The notes: generated by a model from the sequence alone, not told the origin. A DNA stretch of 64,000 bases from Olavius sp. associated proteobacterium Delta 1 (GCA_902749685.1 CACVKW010000605.1:124001-188000), one strand, 5' to 3'; shown: positions 17,560 through 25,710, numbered from the stretch's first letter. Numbers and translations are program-made.

Positions 17560-18461
17560 ATGGGCAACACCACCGATATAATCATCACCGGCGCCGGTAT
17601 TATCGGCACGGCGATAGCCTTTGAACTTGGCAAAAAAGGATATAAAACCATCAACATCGATAAATTGCCGGCTGCCGGGCAGGGGTCCACCGGCAGCTCA
17701 TCGGCCGGTATCCGCACCCATTATTCCACCCGGGACGGAGTGGCCATGGCCTACGAAGGCTATCTCCATTGGAAAAACTGGCAATCGTATTTAGGTGTGG
17801 CCGATGTCCGTGGGCTGGCCAAATTTAAAAACACCGGCGGCCTGGTGCTGGGCAATGAGTCTGGAAAACTGCCTAAACTTTTGTCAGAGGTCGGCGTCGA
17901 GTTTGAATCGTGGGATATGGACCTGGTCAGGCAGAAAATCCCCATATACGCTGATTTTGATTTTTCACCCCCGAGGCGCCCTGCGGATGAGACCTTCTTT
18001 GATCGACCCTCCCAAAAACTTAATTACGCCATCTATACGCCATCCAGCGGATACATGACTGATCCCCAGTTGGCCGCCCATAATTTACAGGTGGCGGCTG
18101 AAACCAGTGGCGGGCCCAGGTTTGCCGCCTGGCCCAGAGAATTCCGAGTATCGGAATACCTGATAAACCCAGAGGATTGGCTGATCTGTATGATGTATCC
18201 GACGACTGGATTCCCATTTATGATAAAACCGATCTGGCAGGTTTTTATCTGGCGATCGGAACCAGCGGCAACCAGTTCAAAACCGCACCGGTTGTCGGTC
18301 GGCTAATGGCAGAGCTGATAGATTCGTGCGAGAATGGACACGACCATGATCGAAAGCCGATTACCATTACCGGCCCATATACGGATCAAGTCTTAAACGC
18401 AGGTTTTTATTCCCGCCTGAGGGAATTAAACAGGGAAAGCAGCTTTTCGGTGGTCGGTTAG
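17560..18461 (+). pseudogene. Broken FAD-dependent oxidoreductase (DAO family)
   Basis: The 5' part encodes a normal N-terminus with the dinucleotide-binding motif GAGIIGTAIAFELGKKGY and STGSSSAGIRTHYS, typical of glycine/D-amino-acid oxidase and sarcosine oxidase relatives. Around 18105-18125 the frame is lost. The C-terminal part continues in another frame as IPSIGIPDKPRGLADLYDVS, then DWIPIYDKTDLAGFYLAIGT and SGNQFKTAPVVG, ending at 18461. The two parts total about 300 codons against some 430-480 for intact relatives, so an internal deletion of roughly 150 codons plus a frameshift has removed the middle of the FAD/substrate domain. A good AGGAG ribosome-binding site remains. Inferred to be non-functional. 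Confidence 0.8.
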
Positions 18462-18466
18462 TGCTC

Positions 18467-18733
18467 TTATGCCTCCTTACTTTGCTTGGGGAAGGATATG
18501 AGATTATAAAGCCAGGCGAAGATCGCACCGATGATCAAACCATCCCCAAAAGCCCAGATTAATCCGATAAAGCTCCCGGCCGGTGATATGCTGTACCCCC
18601 GGTACAGTCGTCCCAGTAAGGTGGGCTCACCGGTTGGGCCATCAAATCCGATAATCCACCAGGTCAGCGAGAAAAGAGCAAAACCCCAGACCAACCCGCA
18701 GGTGAGGGCAAACGCTTTTACATTGAGTTTCAT
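18467..18733 (-). CDS. Small membrane protein of the slipin operon
   Basis: An 88-residue protein with two to three hydrophobic segments (AFALTCGLVWGFALFSLTWW, FIGLIWAFGDGLIIGAIFAW). It has a conserved-looking middle LLGRLYRGYSISPAGS and a short polar tail. Similar proteins are sometimes labelled holin-like, but no lysis genes are nearby. Its start overlaps the end of the slipin gene by four bases (ATGA-type), so it is translated with it. The partner suggests a role at the membrane together with the SPFH protein. Function unknown. Confidence 0.72.
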   Translation of the reverse strand: MKLNVKAFALTCGLVWGFALFSLTWWIIGFDGPTGEPTLLGRLYRGYSISPAGSFIGLIWAFGDGLIIGAIFAWLYNLISFPKQSKEA

Positions 18734-19629
18734 TCTGACACCTCCTTGCTTGTGGTGTTCTTTTCTGAAAGTGCCGCCAAACCGCCTATAGCACCCATAT
18801 TCATTGATTCTAGCGCTGAGCTCGGCACGATTATCAGGGAACCCTTTTCCTTGAGCCCTTCAAAGAGCATGTTCATTCCGCGCAGCTGCAGTGCCACCGG
18901 ATTATCCTGGTATTGCCGGCTGGCTTCAGCAAACTTTTCTGAAATCTCAGTTTCAGCCGTGCCGAGGATAATTCTGGCCTGGCGCTCCCTTTCAGCCTGA
19001 GCCTGCTTGCTCATAGCATCTGCCAGGGCCGCCGGAATGACGATATCTTTAATTCCAACACTCTGGCAGGTGATTCCCCAGGGGCTCGTATGCTCGTCGA
19101 GCGTGTGTTGCAGGGCTTCAGCGATTTTTTCTCGATTTTGCAAAAGATCGGCCAGTTCATGTCGTCCGATGATATCCCGTAATCCCGTCTGAGCGATATA
19201 GGTCACCGCTTCAACATATCGCCTCACCTCCAACGCTGCTTTTTCCACGTCCCAGACCGTCCAATATACCACGGCGTCCACGTCCACCGGCACCGTGTCT
19301 TTGGTGAGAGTTTTTTCTGCGTTAAAGTCGGTTACGCGCACCCGCTGATCAATATAGGTGCCAATGCGATCGATAATCGGTACTATAAGAAAAGGCCCCG
19401 GTCCCCTCAAACCGCAGAATTTCCCCATCCGTAAAACAACGGCTTTTTCCCATTGGTCGGCAATTTTTATCGAAGCGGCAATAAACATTGCCAAAAGGGC
19501 GCCAATCGCGGCAATCGACCAGTGGATAATACCCCCATGAAAAAGCCCGGCGTCAAGCCCGCTAAGCAAAACGAAAACAGCTATTGAAATCGAGTTGACC
19601 GCTCTTGATTTTGTTACTTCCGTATTCAT
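18730..19629 (-). CDS. Slipin-type SPFH/band 7 protein
   Basis: A stomatin/slipin homologue of 299 residues. Two hydrophobic segments lie at the N-terminus (about 12-55). The SPFH domain follows with EKAVVLRMGKFCGLRGPGPF, IDRIGTYIDQRVRVTDFNAE and TLTKDTVPVDVDAVVYWTV, and the typical IGRHELADLLQNREKI. A charged coiled-coil segment QAQAERERQARIILGTAETE precedes an oligomerisation region and a Ser-rich C-terminus. Such proteins form ring or cage assemblies on the inner membrane and organise membrane domains or proteases. The partner here is not an NfeD protease but a small membrane protein. It overlaps its neighbours at both ends, in a three-gene operon led by a GntR regulator. Confidence 0.93.
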   Translation of the reverse strand: MNTEVTKSRAVNSISIAVFVLLSGLDAGLFHGGIIHWSIAAIGALLAMFIAASIKIADQWEKAVVLRMGKFCGLRGPGPFLIVPIIDRIGTYIDQRVRVTDFNAEKTLTKDTVPVDVDAVVYWTVWDVEKAALEVRRYVEAVTYIAQTGLRDIIGRHELADLLQNREKIAEALQHTLDEHTSPWGITCQSVGIKDIVIPAALADAMSKQAQAERERQARIILGTAETEISEKFAEASRQYQDNPVALQLRGMNMLFEGLKEKGSLIIVPSSALESMNMGAIGGLAALSEKNTTSKEVSE

Positions 19630-20009
19630 TTGTCACCTCCTTGCCTTTGCTTTAGTTCATTGATCATTTCATCGATGCTGAACCCATAGCTTGCGGCGAT
19701 ACTCAAGTACTCCGTGCATATACCGGCTAACTTATTCTGACGTTCCTCGAGGCTAATTTGAACATCCAGCGATCCGATAAATGTGCCCGTACCCTGTTGA
19801 GTTTCCAGGACCTTTTGGATTTCCAATTCCCGGTAGGCCTTGCTTACCGTATTGAGATTGACCTTGAGCTGCACCGCCAATGCTCTGACCGTGGGAAGCT
19901 GCTCACCGACATTCAAGCTACCGGTGGCAACACCATAGCGTATCTGGTCAATGATCTGGCGGTAAAAGGGAACTCCGCTTTTCGGGTCTAGTTTAAAATC
20001 GATCATCAT
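19626..20009 (-). CDS. GntR family (YtrA-type) transcriptional regulator
   Basis: A 127-residue repressor-like protein. The winged helix runs from about residue 10 to 78: PFYRQIIDQIRYGVATGSL, GEQLPTVRALAVQLKVNLN and TVSKAYRELE. The short helical C-terminus (about 45 residues) lacks an FCD or UTRA ligand domain, which defines the YtrA subfamily. It is the first gene of the operon with slipin and the small membrane protein, overlapping slipin by four bases. An inverted repeat of the kind expected as operator lies just upstream, so autoregulation is likely. YtrA-type repressors usually control membrane or transport genes in their own operon. Confidence 0.92.
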   Translation of the reverse strand: MMIDFKLDPKSGVPFYRQIIDQIRYGVATGSLNVGEQLPTVRALAVQLKVNLNTVSKAYRELEIQKVLETQQGTGTFIGSLDVQISLEERQNKLAGICTEYLSIAASYGFSIDEMINELKQRQGGDK

Positions 20010-20043
20010 TATCTACCTTTTTATGTGACAATCAAATGAATAG

Positions 20044-20083
20044 TTGTATATTGTAATATTTAAATAGTACAATATAGATACAA
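20044..20083 (-). promoter_or_regulatory. Putative GntR/YtrA operator upstream of the slipin operon
   Basis: TTGTATATTGTA (20044-20055) faces TACAATATAGATACAA (20068-20083). The nine inner bases of the arms match perfectly and a 3-base insert interrupts the outer part. A further TACAAT copy follows at 20087. It lies 35-75 bases upstream of the GntR start codon in very AT-rich DNA that probably also holds the promoter. Confidence 0.55.
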
Positions 20084-20206
20084 TAATACAATACACTTTG
20101 TCAAGGAAAAAATGAAATTAAAAGATTTTAATATTATCTCAAATAGATATGGTGAAAATAGATGCGATTCCTGCCATTCAAATCCCGCCGCGACGGGATT
20201 GCATGT

Positions 20207-20539
20207 TCACCTCGCGCGCTGACGTGCTTTTGTCTTTTTCCGATCTTTCTTTTTAAACAACTTTTCTTTCGTCCATTTATACCCGTCAATGGTCTTATAT
20301 TTTATCTTTACCACCAACGGTTGATCGACATATTTATATCCCTTGTGTACTTCAATGTTCCGGGCGCCGTCCGGCGGCTGGGTATTGGTGTAGTGTCTGG
20401 CGCCTTTTTCATCCGTCCATGAATACAGGGTGACGCGCTGGTCATCCTCGTGAAGCGTTGTTTTCACATGCCAGTCGTAAGCCAGAAATCCGATGGTTCC
20501 GATAATAAGGACGCTAACGACAATCAATATTTTTTTCAT
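20207..20539 (-). CDS. Membrane-anchored DUF4124-like protein
   Basis: A 110-residue protein with an N-terminal hydrophobic helix (KKILIVVSVLIIGTIGFLAY) serving as anchor or uncleaved signal. Then comes the short motif LYSWTDEKGARHYTNTQPP, the hallmark of DUF4124 proteins. The C-terminus is strongly basic (KKKDRKKTKARQRAR). The first base of its ATG is shared with the last base of the previous gene's stop codon (TAATG), so it is translationally coupled to the four-helix membrane protein. DUF4124 domains are periplasmic; their role is not established. Confidence 0.75.
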   Translation of the reverse strand: MKKILIVVSVLIIGTIGFLAYDWHVKTTLHEDDQRVTLYSWTDEKGARHYTNTQPPDGARNIEVHKGYKYVDQPLVVKIKYKTIDGYKWTKEKLFKKKDRKKTKARQRAR

Positions 20540-20922
20540 TAATTAATTCCCACCCATGCAAAAACTGCCACAAAGGCGAAAAGCGTCCACTGAAACATTT
20601 TAAAGATTGCGTTTTTGATGCCCGAGGTGGCAGCAATAACAATCTGAACCAGCGCGAAAAACCCATAATTTATAGAGATAAATTTAACCAGCCAGGAATT
20701 ATCCGCCTGATTATTATAGCCGAATCCGATTAACAATAAAAAGATGGCGGACAGCACCAGATACGCTGATACGTAGTGGAAGACACAATGGTTTACTTTT
20801 TTCGGCACGTCGTCAAAAGAAGCCTGCAGCATGGGTTTCAGATATAGTTTGCTGCCGGCCGCAAAATGACCGAGGGTGATAAATACGGCGCCCACTCCGG
20901 CGATGAAAATTGGCCAATTCAT
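20539..20922 (-). CDS. Four-helix membrane protein, function unknown
   Basis: A 127-residue protein with four hydrophobic helices (FIAGVGAVFITLGHF, YVSAYLVLSAIFLLLIGFGY, ISINYGFFALVQIVIAA, MFQWTLFAFVAVFAWVG). The short loops carry a possibly conserved GSKLYLKPMLQASFDDVPK. No catalytic motif is visible. The strong ribosome-binding site TTAGGAGG is directly joined to the end of a palindromic repeat element (copy B), which must therefore form part of the mRNA leader if transcription starts upstream of it. It is coupled to the downstream DUF4124-like gene by a one-base overlap. Confidence 0.72.
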   Translation of the reverse strand: MNWPIFIAGVGAVFITLGHFAAGSKLYLKPMLQASFDDVPKKVNHCVFHYVSAYLVLSAIFLLLIGFGYNNQADNSWLVKFISINYGFFALVQIVIAATSGIKNAIFKMFQWTLFAFVAVFAWVGIN

Positions 20923-20932
20923 GAGTTCCTCC

Positions 20933-21029
20933 TAATGAGTCCGCCCTGAAAACTGGTAGAATCAGGGCTTTTAATGGTTTTTTCCATACCGAAGAAAGTT
21001 GTTTAGTCGAATCTCCGGCGGAACAATTG
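20933..21029 (+). repeat. Palindromic intergenic element, copy B
   Basis: The left end TAATGAGTCCGCC (20933-20945) differs from copy A at two positions. The right end contains CTCCGGCGGA (21014-21022) and then diverges. The interior includes GAAGAAAGTTGTTTAGTCGA, shared almost exactly with copy D. The left end adjoins the Shine-Dalgarno sequence of the membrane protein gene at 20922. Confidence 0.8.
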
Positions 21030-21117
21030 CTTTGTGCTACGCATTTTATTTCTAGCTTTGTTCGGATATAACTTAAGGCACCCTTAGCTGAATTGTCAAA
21101 TTGCACCCCCCGCCGTC

Positions 21118-21146
21118 TTGACACAATACATCGCTTTTCCTATACT
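21118..21146 (+). promoter_or_regulatory. Sigma-70-type promoter upstream of purB
   Basis: TTGACA at 21118-21123 and TATACT at 21141-21146 are separated by exactly 17 bases. The position is about 130 bases upstream of the purB start. The rest of the gap 21030-21276 has no other recognised feature. Confidence 0.65.
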
Positions 21147-21276
21147 CGCCATGCATAAAACTGCGGGTGACCTTGAAATATACAGCGAATTCCTAACCCG
21201 GCTCCGCTTGGGGCGGAAATGGTGATATTCAAAGAAATAGCATTTATGGCGCTAATATAAAGAACAGGTAAATACC

Positions 21277-22629
21277 ATGGAATTTACATCTTTAGAAGCG
21301 ATTACCCCGGTGGACGGCCGCTATCGCCGGGCAACCCAAAAACTGGCGGGTTATTTTTCCGAAGGCGCTTTGATCAGGTACCGGGTGATGGTGGAAGTGG
21401 AATATTTTATTGCCCTATGCGAGTTGCCGTTGCCTCAGCTGAAACGCTTTAATCACGAGTTGTTTGAACCCCTCAGGGCCGTCTATCAGGAATTTACACT
21501 GGAAGATGCCCGTCGGGTTAAAGACATCGAAAAAGTCACCAATCATGATGTCAAAGCCGTCGAGTATTTGCTGAAGGAAAAATTCGATGCGCTGCAATTG
21601 CAGGATTTCAAAGAATTTATCCACTTCGGGTTGACCTCCCAGGACATCAACAACACGGCCATGCCTTATTCATTGAAACAAGCCTGGCAGGAAGTCGTCG
21701 GCCCTGTTTTTGATGAAGTCATCGATGTGCTTCAGGCCAGGGCCCGCCAATGGCAAGATGTCGCGATGCTGGCCCGCACCCACGGCCAACCTGCGTCACC
21801 GACCCGGCTGGGTAAGGAAATATATGTATTTGTTGAGCGCTTAATCGTCCAGGCCAACCAGTTAAAGGCTATTCCCTTTTCAGCAAAATTCGGGGGTGCC
21901 ACCGGCAACTTCAACGCCCACCATGTTGCCTATCCGGATATTGACTGGCCGGCTTTCGCCGACAAACTGGTAAACAGCACACTGGGGCTCAGCCGCTCGA
22001 AAGTGACCACCCAAATTGAGCATTACGACAACCTGGCTGCATTTTGCGATAACCTGAAGCGAATCAACAGCGTCCTGATCGATTTTGATCGGGATATCTG
22101 GGCCTATATTTCGATGGATTATTTCAAACAGAAGATCAAAAAAGGCGAGGTGGGATCATCGACCATGCCGCATAAAGTCAACCCCATCGACTTTGAAAAT
22201 TCGGAAGGCAATCTGGGAGTCGCCAATGCCATCCTGGAGCATCTGTCGGCCAAACTGCCGATTTCCAGATTGCAAAGAGACCTGACAGATTCAACGGTGA
22301 CACGCAATATCGGCGTTCCGGTAGCCCACACCCTGATCGGTTTGAAATCCATGTTGCGAGGGCTGAACAAACTGATTCTGAATGCCGATGTGATCGAGGC
22401 CGATCTGCAGAAAAACTGGGCGGTGGTGGCCGAAGGCATTCAGACGGTTTTGCGTCGCGAGAACTACCCTGAACCCTATGAAGCGCTCAAAGGGTTAACC
22501 CGCACCCACACCACAATTAATCAAGAGGCCATTGCCGAATTTATCGAAACCCTGGACATATCCCGCAAGGTCAAAGCCGAACTGCTGAAAATCACCCCTG
22601 AAAATTATACGGGAATTTGTGATTTTTAA
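21277..22629 (+). CDS. purB: Adenylosuccinate lyase
   Basis: A fumarase/aspartase-superfamily enzyme acting twice in purine synthesis: SAICAR to AICAR, and adenylosuccinate to AMP, releasing fumarate each time. The N-terminus FTSLEAITPVDGRY matches the E. coli-type PurB. Conserved blocks include FIHFGLTSQDINNTA, ARTHGQPASPTRLGKE, the swivel loop signature GSSTMPHKVNPIDFENSEGN, and RNIGVPVAHTLIG. Length 450 residues fits. A short, weak ribosome-binding site precedes the ATG. It appears to be a single-gene unit with its own promoter. Confidence 0.97.
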   Translation: MEFTSLEAITPVDGRYRRATQKLAGYFSEGALIRYRVMVEVEYFIALCELPLPQLKRFNHELFEPLRAVYQEFTLEDARRVKDIEKVTNHDVKAVEYLLKEKFDALQLQDFKEFIHFGLTSQDINNTAMPYSLKQAWQEVVGPVFDEVIDVLQARARQWQDVAMLARTHGQPASPTRLGKEIYVFVERLIVQANQLKAIPFSAKFGGATGNFNAHHVAYPDIDWPAFADKLVNSTLGLSRSKVTTQIEHYDNLAAFCDNLKRINSVLIDFDRDIWAYISMDYFKQKIKKGEVGSSTMPHKVNPIDFENSEGNLGVANAILEHLSAKLPISRLQRDLTDSTVTRNIGVPVAHTLIGLKSMLRGLNKLILNADVIEADLQKNWAVVAEGIQTVLRRENYPEPYEALKGLTRTHTTINQEAIAEFIETLDISRKVKAELLKITPENYTGICDF

Positions 22630-22675
22630 TTTAGGGATTAAGAAATTTAGGGATTGTAGGCTTGAGGGCTTATTT

Positions 22676-23128
22676 TTATTTGGTGAGGCGCTTTTTAACC
22701 TCGCGCAACACCCGCGCGTCCTCTTGATGCCGTGGATGATCTATGCGGCTTTTGATCCGAATGAGGCTGTCAATATCGATCCAATTGGCTCTGGCGCTGC
22801 CGTACACGCCTTTAACACACTTTTTCCAGGCCGTTGCAAATTTTACACCGACCACATTCATTATCAAGTCAATCCGGTCCGGTGCAACACCCAATTGTAA
22901 AATTTCTTTTTTATTTTCCGAATTTAATAGGAAGGGACTGCCGAATTCGGCCAGCGCATCGTTAGCGCGTTTTACGTTTTCAGGGTCGGGATCAATCCAC
23001 AGATCCATATCTTTGGTGTAGCGCGGTTTTGCGTGATAGATAAACGCAAGGCCTCCTATGATGAGATACCTGACCTTATGTTTGTCGAAAAAAAGGAGCA
23101 TATCCTCAAAATCCTGAATGGCCTCCAT
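22676..23128 (-). CDS. Nucleotidyltransferase-fold protein (AbiEii/DUF6036-like)
   Basis: A 150-residue minimal nucleotidyltransferase-fold protein. The active-site signature is seen as LIIGGLAFIYHAKPRYTKDM followed by DLWI, giving GG followed by the two metal-binding aspartates of KDMDLWI. The C-terminal part, with DIDSLIRIKSRIDHPRHQED, resembles the helical end of AbiEii-type toxins and related antibiotic-resistance NTases. It starts two bases after the stop of a 70-residue gene, so the pair is coupled. In other genomes such two-gene cassettes are regarded as candidate toxin-antitoxin systems, but activity here is unproven. The cassette sits between purB and an unrelated gene, with AT-rich flanks. 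Confidence 0.8.
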   Translation of the reverse strand: MEAIQDFEDMLLFFDKHKVRYLIIGGLAFIYHAKPRYTKDMDLWIDPDPENVKRANDALAEFGSPFLLNSENKKEILQLGVAPDRIDLIMNVVGVKFATAWKKCVKGVYGSARANWIDIDSLIRIKSRIDHPRHQEDARVLREVKKRLTK

Positions 23129-23130
23129 CC

Positions 23131-23343
23131 TCAGTCTCCGGTATCATCTGATGCTCTTTTTTGCAATCGAGCCTGTTCAACTTTTATCACATCTCTGCGT
23201 ATTGCTACCAGTGCCGATAAACGCTGTTCCGGGGTTTGACTTTGCCAATAGGTCAAATCCCAGTTCTCCGCATCCTTAAAATCGGTGGCACGGTGTGCGA
23301 CAATTCTTTTCTGCCGAGCGGCGGATCTTTCTTTTAGATTCAT
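23131..23343 (-). CDS. Small partner protein of the nucleotidyltransferase
   Basis: A 70-residue charged, helical protein with NWDLTYWQSQTPEQRLSALV and AIRRDVIKVEQARL. The WDxxYWxSxTPExRLxAVxxIRR pattern is common in short proteins encoded directly upstream of AbiEii-like nucleotidyltransferases, where it may act as antitoxin or adaptor. The stop TGA is followed two bases later by the partner's ATG. No DNA-binding motif is evident. Confidence 0.7.
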   Translation of the reverse strand: MNLKERSAARQKRIVAHRATDFKDAENWDLTYWQSQTPEQRLSALVAIRRDVIKVEQARLQKRASDDTGD

Positions 23344-23516
23344 TTAATGAAATACAAGACAGGATTAAAATGCTCAACTGAAGTTCAAATCAAATTCAGT
23401 AATTATGTTGTTACCATGTTGCGCTAGCAATGTCAATAAGTTAATAATTACAGCATCTTGAATAATTTTTCGGCAGCTGAAAATTTGAGGGTAGAATCGA
23501 ATTCTTCCTTTTTATA

Positions 23517-23608
23517 ATTCCGACTTCCGCACTCCAAACTCCGAATTCAAGTAATTCCGACTTCGACACGACTGAGCTCGTCGCAGCCACATTCCGACTT
23601 CCGAATTC
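23517..23608 (+). repeat. AATTCCGACTTCC periodic repeat
   Basis: Copies of ATTCCGACTTCCG and close variants recur (AATTCCGACTTCCGCACTCC, CTCCGAATTC, AATTCCGACTTCG, CATTCCGACTTCCGAATTC). The last unit overlaps the stop codon of the gene at 23607. Related sequence lies at 25711-25964 and 55940-56023. The gap 23344-23516 shows nothing else. Confidence 0.6.
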
Positions 23609-24524
23609 ATATCCTCGGCCCCTCCAGCAGGGCTGTGGTTACCCGGTTGATTAAAGCCCAGATTGCATCTGCTGCCAAAACCCTTTCGATGGGACGGTCG
23701 AGCAGCACGTTCGCCTGGGGTGGGAATTCTTCGTCACCCTGCCATAACAGGAAGTATAGATTGATCCGGGGATATGGCGACAGTTTGTAGGCGGCGTCAG
23801 CCATATCCTTTGATTCGCCGCCTAAATACTCGGCTGCCTGTCTAAACCCCTTTAAGTCGCTACCGTAGCGATTTAAAAGAGGATCGGTCCTGAGCGCGTG
23901 GGGTCCTTGGAAAAAATGGCCCTCTTTCAGATCTTTAACGCCGACAATATCTTTGCCGATTGGATAGATGTCGTCGACATTTATCAAATAAAGAACGCTG
24001 ACCAGTTCCAGCAGCGGATCATCGCTGATTATCCAATTGTCGTCTGCCTTTCGTTTCAGGCTGCAATTTTCGATGTCAACCATGACATCCTCGTTTAAAA
24101 ACTGAAACACTACCTGGCCGGGTGATACCGGTGTAAACAGTGTCAAATTGCACATGGCGGCGATATCTTTTTGCCGTAAATCATCCCAATATGCCGGTGC
24201 CACTTTGACCCGGGATCCGTCGGGGGCGTAAGCAGGCGGTCTTTCCTGTAACCGTCGTTTTTGCATGTCTAAATATCCTTGGCTGAAGGGGTAAGGGCCG
24301 GTGCTAAAATTATCACAGGGAAATTGACTGCAATCACGCATGCAATAATCAATCTGATTCATATTGGCACAGGCCAGGATCGAACAGGTACCGCCCAGCA
24401 GCCGCTGTTGGGCGGCCAGTTTTATTTCAGCCGCACGACTTTTTCCCGGTCCGCAGCTGGAACAGCTTCCCAGCAGATTTAATTTGCAAACATCGCAGTT
24501 GATTCCACAGGCAGCGGTCGCCAT
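23607..24524 (-). CDS. DUF3795-DUF3786 fusion protein
   Basis: A 305-residue protein joining two uncharacterised domains. The N-terminus CGINCDVCKLNLLGSCSSCG, with further cysteines in CSILACANMNQIDYCMRDC and QFPCDNF, is a DUF3795-like Cys-rich domain likely to bind a metal or Fe-S cluster. From about residue 110 the protein resembles DUF3786, with DDPLLELVSVLYLI and the C-terminal block INLYFLLWQGDEEFPPQANV plus LLDRPIERVLAADAIWAL. DUF3786 is common in strict anaerobes and is often linked to corrinoid or methyl-transfer genes, though its role is not established. The start ATG lies in a gap with no neighbour on the same strand. Its stop codon lies in a repeat. Confidence 0.78.
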   Translation of the reverse strand: MATAACGINCDVCKLNLLGSCSSCGPGKSRAAEIKLAAQQRLLGGTCSILACANMNQIDYCMRDCSQFPCDNFSTGPYPFSQGYLDMQKRRLQERPPAYAPDGSRVKVAPAYWDDLRQKDIAAMCNLTLFTPVSPGQVVFQFLNEDVMVDIENCSLKRKADDNWIISDDPLLELVSVLYLINVDDIYPIGKDIVGVKDLKEGHFFQGPHALRTDPLLNRYGSDLKGFRQAAEYLGGESKDMADAAYKLSPYPRINLYFLLWQGDEEFPPQANVLLDRPIERVLAADAIWALINRVTTALLEGPRI

Positions 24525-24584
24525 AATAGCACCTCAAATAGCTGGTCAGGCCCTCAGAATGGCACAATTTTAATAGCCTTGTCC

Positions 24585-24834
24585 AAAATTATAAATTCCA
24601 AATCTCAAATTCCAAATCACAAATGGTTCGACAAGCTCACCACCCTGAGCCAAGTCGATGGGTAAATCTCAAGTACCAATATTCAATGACCAAAACATTC
24701 TAAGTTGTTTGCGAGATGAGCCTATTACTTTATCGAATTTTAAAATCCTTAGCACAGCTTTTGATGCCTGTTTGGGATTTCGAATTTAGGTCATTGGAAT
24801 TTAATTGTAATTTGTGATTTGCTATTTGTTATTT
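24585..24834 (+). repeat. 250-bp imperfect palindromic repeat, CAAATCTCAAATT type
   Basis: The left arm runs ATAAATTCCAAATCTCAAAT, TTCCAAATCACAAATGG, then TTCGACAAGCTCACCACCCT, and CAATGACCAAAACATTC. The right arm is the rough complement: GGGATTTCGAATTTAGGTCATTGG, given here as GGGATTTCGAATTTAGG and TCATTGGAATTTAATTG, then TAATTTGTGATTTGC. The same modules occur in a second copy at 37739-37990. It fills the gene-free gap 24525-24853. Confidence 0.7.
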
Positions 24835-24853
24835 CTTCAACCACCTTACACGA

Positions 24854-25684
24854 TTATACTCTCTGACATTCAGAACAGATATGGGTACTCCTTTGCCCGA
24901 CAATAATCCTTTCGATGGTGGCTTTACAGCGGGGGCAGGGGAGATCTGAACGGCGAAACACCTTCAATTCGTCTTTGTTGCGACCTTGATGGCGGGCGAC
25001 CGAGTAAAAATTGGTTTCACCGGTGCCCAGCGATGTACCGAGATTTTTCAACCCCCGCTTGAGCACCCGCGGAATGGCTCGGTGCAGCGCTTTGATTTCA
25101 TTCATCGACAGTGTGGCGGCAATGCGGTTGGGATGCAATTTTGCATCCCACAGCGCTTCATCCGCGTAAATATTGCCGAGTCCGGCCACAAAGGCCTGAT
25201 CCAGCAGCAGTGGTTTCAAAAGCCGCTTGTGCCGCCTGAGACGGCCAGCCAGCACTTTCACCGTAAAGCCCTTTTCCAGCGGCTCAGGTCCCAGGCGGCC
25301 TAATATTCTTTCCGGATCAACTATCAGGTGTATGCGTCCGAATTTACGGGTATCGTGAAATCTTAACTGCTTTTTGTCACTGAATGTGATGATAACATGT
25401 TCATGTTTGAGGCGTGGCGTATCGACTGAAACCAGATGCAGGCGGCCGGACATTCTGAGATGTAACAGCATAGTATAGTCGTTGTCAGTCTCAAAGACCA
25501 GATGCTTGCCCCGGCGCCGAATGGCGGTAAATGTGCGGCCCTTCATCCGGTTGCAGAATAATACAGACGAAGGCTCAGCTATCGTGCGCGCCCAGAAAAC
25601 TTTGGCTCCGCTTATGGGGACACCGACTAATTTTGCGGCATTTAGATCGTTGACAATCGTTTGAACTTCAGGCAATTCGGGCAT
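24854..25684 (-). CDS. mutM: Formamidopyrimidine-DNA glycosylase
   Basis: A Fpg/Nei-family base-excision repair enzyme removing oxidised purines such as 8-oxoguanine and cleaving the abasic site. The mature N-terminus MPELPEVQTI supplies the catalytic Pro2 and Glu3, which fixes the start at 25684; an upstream in-frame ATG would bury the proline and is wrong. Other landmarks are IRRRGKHLVFE (conserved Lys), HLRMSGRL, FHDTRKFGRI, VAGLGNIYADEALW, and the C-terminal zinc finger CPRCKATIERIIVGQ with CSEC. 276 residues is normal. AAGGA lies upstream. It is single, surrounded by repeats. Confidence 0.96.
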   Translation of the reverse strand: MPELPEVQTIVNDLNAAKLVGVPISGAKVFWARTIAEPSSVLFCNRMKGRTFTAIRRRGKHLVFETDNDYTMLLHLRMSGRLHLVSVDTPRLKHEHVIITFSDKKQLRFHDTRKFGRIHLIVDPERILGRLGPEPLEKGFTVKVLAGRLRRHKRLLKPLLLDQAFVAGLGNIYADEALWDAKLHPNRIAATLSMNEIKALHRAIPRVLKRGLKNLGTSLGTGETNFYSVARHQGRNKDELKVFRRSDLPCPRCKATIERIIVGQRSTHICSECQRV

Positions 25685-25710
25685 GATATAGTCCTTGGCT
25701 AGTGGGACAG

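Noticed and set aside
18467..18733. Phage holin interpretation of the 88-residue membrane protein
   Set aside because: No endolysin or other phage genes are nearby and the gene overlaps a slipin gene, so an operon role is more likely.
20813..21124. 103-codon minus-strand ORF overlapping the membrane protein gene and copy B
   Set aside because: It crosses the repeat and overlaps a better supported gene in another frame.
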